Assembly (NCBI GenBank): GCA_934454655.1
Contig: CAKSFK010000010.1
Location: 3,413-67,412 of the forward strand
Direction of reading: 5' to 3'
DNA from: an uncultured Eubacteriales bacterium
Lineage (GTDB): Bacteria; Bacillota; Clostridia; Oscillospirales; Acutalibacteraceae
Length of the DNA: 64,000 nt
Each line of letters begins with the position of its first letter. Within the stretch, counting starts at the first letter, position 1. This document shows, piece by piece, positions 62,858 through 64,000 of this stretch. Both the position numbers and the translations under genes were made by a program. The notes beneath the pieces were generated by a model that saw nothing but the letters and a program-made list of their open reading frames with translations, did no database searches and was not told the DNA's origin.

Positions 62858-62925
62858 GCCCTACGTAGCTTAAGAGAAGAAGAGCGTTGAAACCAAAGAT
62901 GTCGGTGCGATTCCGTCCCGGGGCA
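62858..62925 (+). ncRNA. tRNA-like leader element before the zinc-ribbon gene
   Basis: A 68-nt segment starting GCCCTAC and ending GGGGCA folds partly as a tRNA: acceptor of 4-5 pairs (GCCCT/GGGGC), a D-arm-like GCTT...GAGC, and a T-arm-like GTCGG-TGCGATT-CCGTC whose loop differs from the tRNA consensus at one position. There is no room for an anticodon stem. Not a functional tRNA. It may be a decayed tRNA or an unknown leader RNA; the L4 loop of cobalamin riboswitches is also T-loop-like, but the B12 box is missing. Confidence 0.4.
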
Positions 62926-62951
62926 AAAATCATCCAAGTGAGGTAGAAAAA

Positions 62952-63242
62952 ATGTTTGAAGACAAGACATTAGTTTGCAAGGATTGCGGAGAAGAATTCG
63001 TATTCACTGCAAGAGAGCAGGAGTTTTACGAGTCGAAAGGCTTTGCAAACGAACCGCAGCGCTGCAAGGCATGCCGCGACAAGCGCAAAAATGCCGGCAG
63101 AGCGGCGAGAGAGATGCACGAGGCAGTATGTGCTTCCTGCGGCGGAGTAGCTAAGGTTCCGTTTGTTCCGCGTGATGACAGACCGGTTTATTGCAGCGAG
63201 TGCTTTGCCAAAATGAAGGAACAGGAAAATACCGAAGAATAA
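62952..63242 (+). CDS. Zinc-ribbon protein
   Basis: A 96-residue small protein with two zinc knuckles: CKDCGEEF with CKACRDKR, and CASCGGVA with CSECFAKM, four CxxC pairs in all. Members of this small clostridial family (probable zinc-ribbon, zf-trcl-like) have unknown function and are often near translation or RNA genes. AAGTGAGG precedes the ATG. A tRNA-like leader lies 26 nt upstream, and repeat copy C begins 44 nt after the stop. Confidence 0.85.
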   Translation: MFEDKTLVCKDCGEEFVFTAREQEFYESKGFANEPQRCKACRDKRKNAGRAAREMHEAVCASCGGVAKVPFVPRDDRPVYCSECFAKMKEQENTEE

Positions 63243-63285
63243 TTTTTAATTTTTATTCAGTACATAACTGATTCTGATAATTATG

Positions 63286-63571
63286 GGGGCAGGTCTTACG
63301 GCCTGCCCCTTAGTCTGTCGATAAACCCCAAATTCTATTTTTGCGGCGTTTACGCCGCATTTTGGTTTTCCGCTGACACGTGCGGCGGAAAAACACCTTG
63401 TGAGCGAAAAGCCGCTTAATAAGCGGCTTTTCAAGGGCGCTGGGGTGGTATTGGCGGGGATAGAGTGCAGTCCGAAAATCTTTGATTTTCGAGCGAACGG
63501 CATTCCCGTCCAAGAGCGTGTCGACTTTTTCGACACGCTCAGGGGCAGGTCTTACGGCCTGCCCTTTTTTT
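63286..63571 (+). repeat. Terminator-nested structured repeat, copy C
   Basis: The hairpin GGGGCAGGTC-TTAC-GGCCTGCCC(C) occurs twice: 63286-63309 without T-tract, and 63542-63565 followed by TTTTTT; 23 nt are identical. Between them is a 230-bp element (63311-63540) starting TAGTCTGTCGATAAAC and ending CGACACGCTC, homologous to copies A and B. The third internal stem is AAAAGCCGCTT/AAGCGGCTTTT, changed on both sides relative to copy B. An antisense ORF with a partly conserved translation (KIKDFRTALYPRQYHPS) crosses the element. Confidence 0.87.
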
Positions 63572-63579
63572 GCCGAAAG

Positions 63580-63789
63580 CTACTTGTTAATTTCAGGATT
63601 ATTTGTTCTTTCAAGTAGATAATCGATTGAAACATTAAAATAATCGGCAAAGGCAACGAGCGTTTTATAATCCGCCTCGTGCTGACCGTTTTCATAACGG
63701 CTTATGCTGTTTTGGTTCATTCCTAAATCCATTGCAAGCTTTAGTTGTGAAATATTTCTTTTGTTCCGCAATTCGCGAAGTCTTTTCAT
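63580..63789 (-). CDS. XRE-family repressor
   Basis: A 69-residue protein: KRLRELRNKRNISQLKLAMD with LGMNQNSISRYENGQH, a standard Cro/C1 helix-turn-helix. Divergent from a consensus promoter carrying two operators. Its 3' end is only 9 bp from the T-tract of repeat copy C. Confidence 0.85.
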   Translation of the reverse strand: MKRLRELRNKRNISQLKLAMDLGMNQNSISRYENGQHEADYKTLVAFADYFNVSIDYLLERTNNPEINK

Positions 63790-63800
63790 AAATTATCACC

Positions 63801-63851
63801 TTGACTTTATTATCCCAAAACGGTATAATAAAATTATCCCGTTTCGGGATA
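63801..63851 (+). promoter_or_regulatory. Rightward promoter with two XRE operators
   Basis: TTGACT (63801-63806), 17 bp, TATAAT (63824-63829). Two sites of the form TATCCC-N5-GG(G/T)ATA at 63811-63827 (inside the spacer) and 63835-63851 (over the start), 24 bp apart, mirror the 57.6-kb module. No coding region follows within the window; the promoter fires into repeats. Confidence 0.75.
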
Positions 63852-63877
63852 ATAAATGCTTTAATAAAGCCTTTTCC

Positions 63878-63926
63878 GACTACCCCTCAGTCACCTGCGG
63901 TGACAGCTCCCCTGACAAGGGGAGCT
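63878..63926. repeat. Palindromic Firmicute repeat
   Basis: CTACCCCTCAGTC, then two hairpins GTCACC-tgc-GGTGAC and AGCTCCCCT-gaca-AGGGGAGCT (63905-63926). From memory this CCCTCAGTCA...AGCTCCCCT pattern recurs in many gut Clostridia. Confidence 0.7.
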
Positions 63927-64000
63927 CAGTCTGTCGAATAACCCTAAATTCCAAGCGAGATTTAGGGTTATGAGTTTTGTTTTAGCAAAAAATGTATATA
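63927..64000 (+). repeat. Possible start of a fourth, diverged terminator-nested repeat
   Basis: Directly after the AGCTCCCCT hairpin the sequence reads CAGTCTGTCGAATAACCC, then TAAATTCC, which resembles the first 24 bp of copy C. It then diverges into a hairpin ATAACCCTAAAT/ATTTAGGGTTAT. The window ends before a second host hairpin could be seen. Confidence 0.45.

Noticed and set aside
62858..62925. Functional tRNA gene
   Set aside because: No anticodon arm and an incomplete acceptor stem; kept as a tRNA-like leader with low confidence.
62870..62951. Cobalamin riboswitch
   Set aside because: A T-loop-like hairpin resembles its L4 loop, but the B12 box and flanking core are missing and the downstream gene has no link to cobalamin.

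Overview
The window looks like chromosome from a Gram-positive, anaerobic Firmicute of class Clostridia, probably Oscillospirales. The basis is the gene set: an NfnAB electron-bifurcating transhydrogenase beside an iron-dependent alcohol dehydrogenase, a PyrR-type attenuator, a BirA-type operator before bioY, a short BofC-like protein, a serine/alanine-rich class A penicillin-binding protein and strong AGGAGG ribosome binding sites. Most of the window is moderately GC-rich housekeeping DNA in short operons on both strands.

Layout. 0-9 kb: the end of a CRP-family regulator; the methionine importer metQ-metN-metI with a LysR regulator; an NAD(P)HX repair enzyme in a four-gene operon; a PqqD-like protein with an ABC exporter. 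9-15.5 kb: a complete F1Fo ATP synthase operon (atpI-B-E-F-H-A-G-D-C) with a strongly shortened delta subunit. 15.6-25.8 kb: a YoaK-type membrane protein, a LysR regulator, a PyrR-attenuated uracil permease, nfnAB with an alcohol dehydrogenase, trmO and PBP1A. 25.9-40.4 kb: a fused ABC exporter, an XRE/TM2 module, an antiporter, serS, orphan feoA, bioY, an ECF sigma/anti-sigma pair, a small sugar-metabolism operon with an AraC regulator, an ECF S component with coaX, and rpsF-ssb-rpsR.

40.6-53.3 kb is an AT-richer accessory island that begins just after a tRNA-Gln. It holds a broken diguanylate cyclase gene, then a class I cyclic-di-GMP riboswitch with its own promoter and terminator. The riboswitch controls an eight-gene operon: a VTC-domain protein, a DUF4956 membrane protein, CotH kinase, an extracytoplasmic glycosidase, a HEAT-repeat protein, a processive family 2 glycosyltransferase, a coiled-coil protein and a sensor/degenerate-GGDEF/EAL phosphodiesterase. 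I read this as a c-di-GMP-controlled exopolysaccharide system carrying its own c-di-GMP-degrading enzyme. The island ends in IS3 and serine-recombinase fragments and a barnase/barstar pair.

53.4-64 kb returns to housekeeping genes: mtaB, tsaE, tsaB, rpiB, upp, malic enzyme, a cell-wall amidase and a sigma factor.

The most unusual signal is a family of structured repeats of about 230 bp at 28.5, 57.1 and 63.3 kb. Each copy is sandwiched between two nearly perfect direct copies of the upstream gene's own terminator hairpin. Only the downstream hairpin keeps its T-tract. The hairpin sequence differs at each locus while the element is conserved, and one internal stem shows a compensatory base-pair change. 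All three copies lie beside small XRE-repressor modules with symmetric operators.
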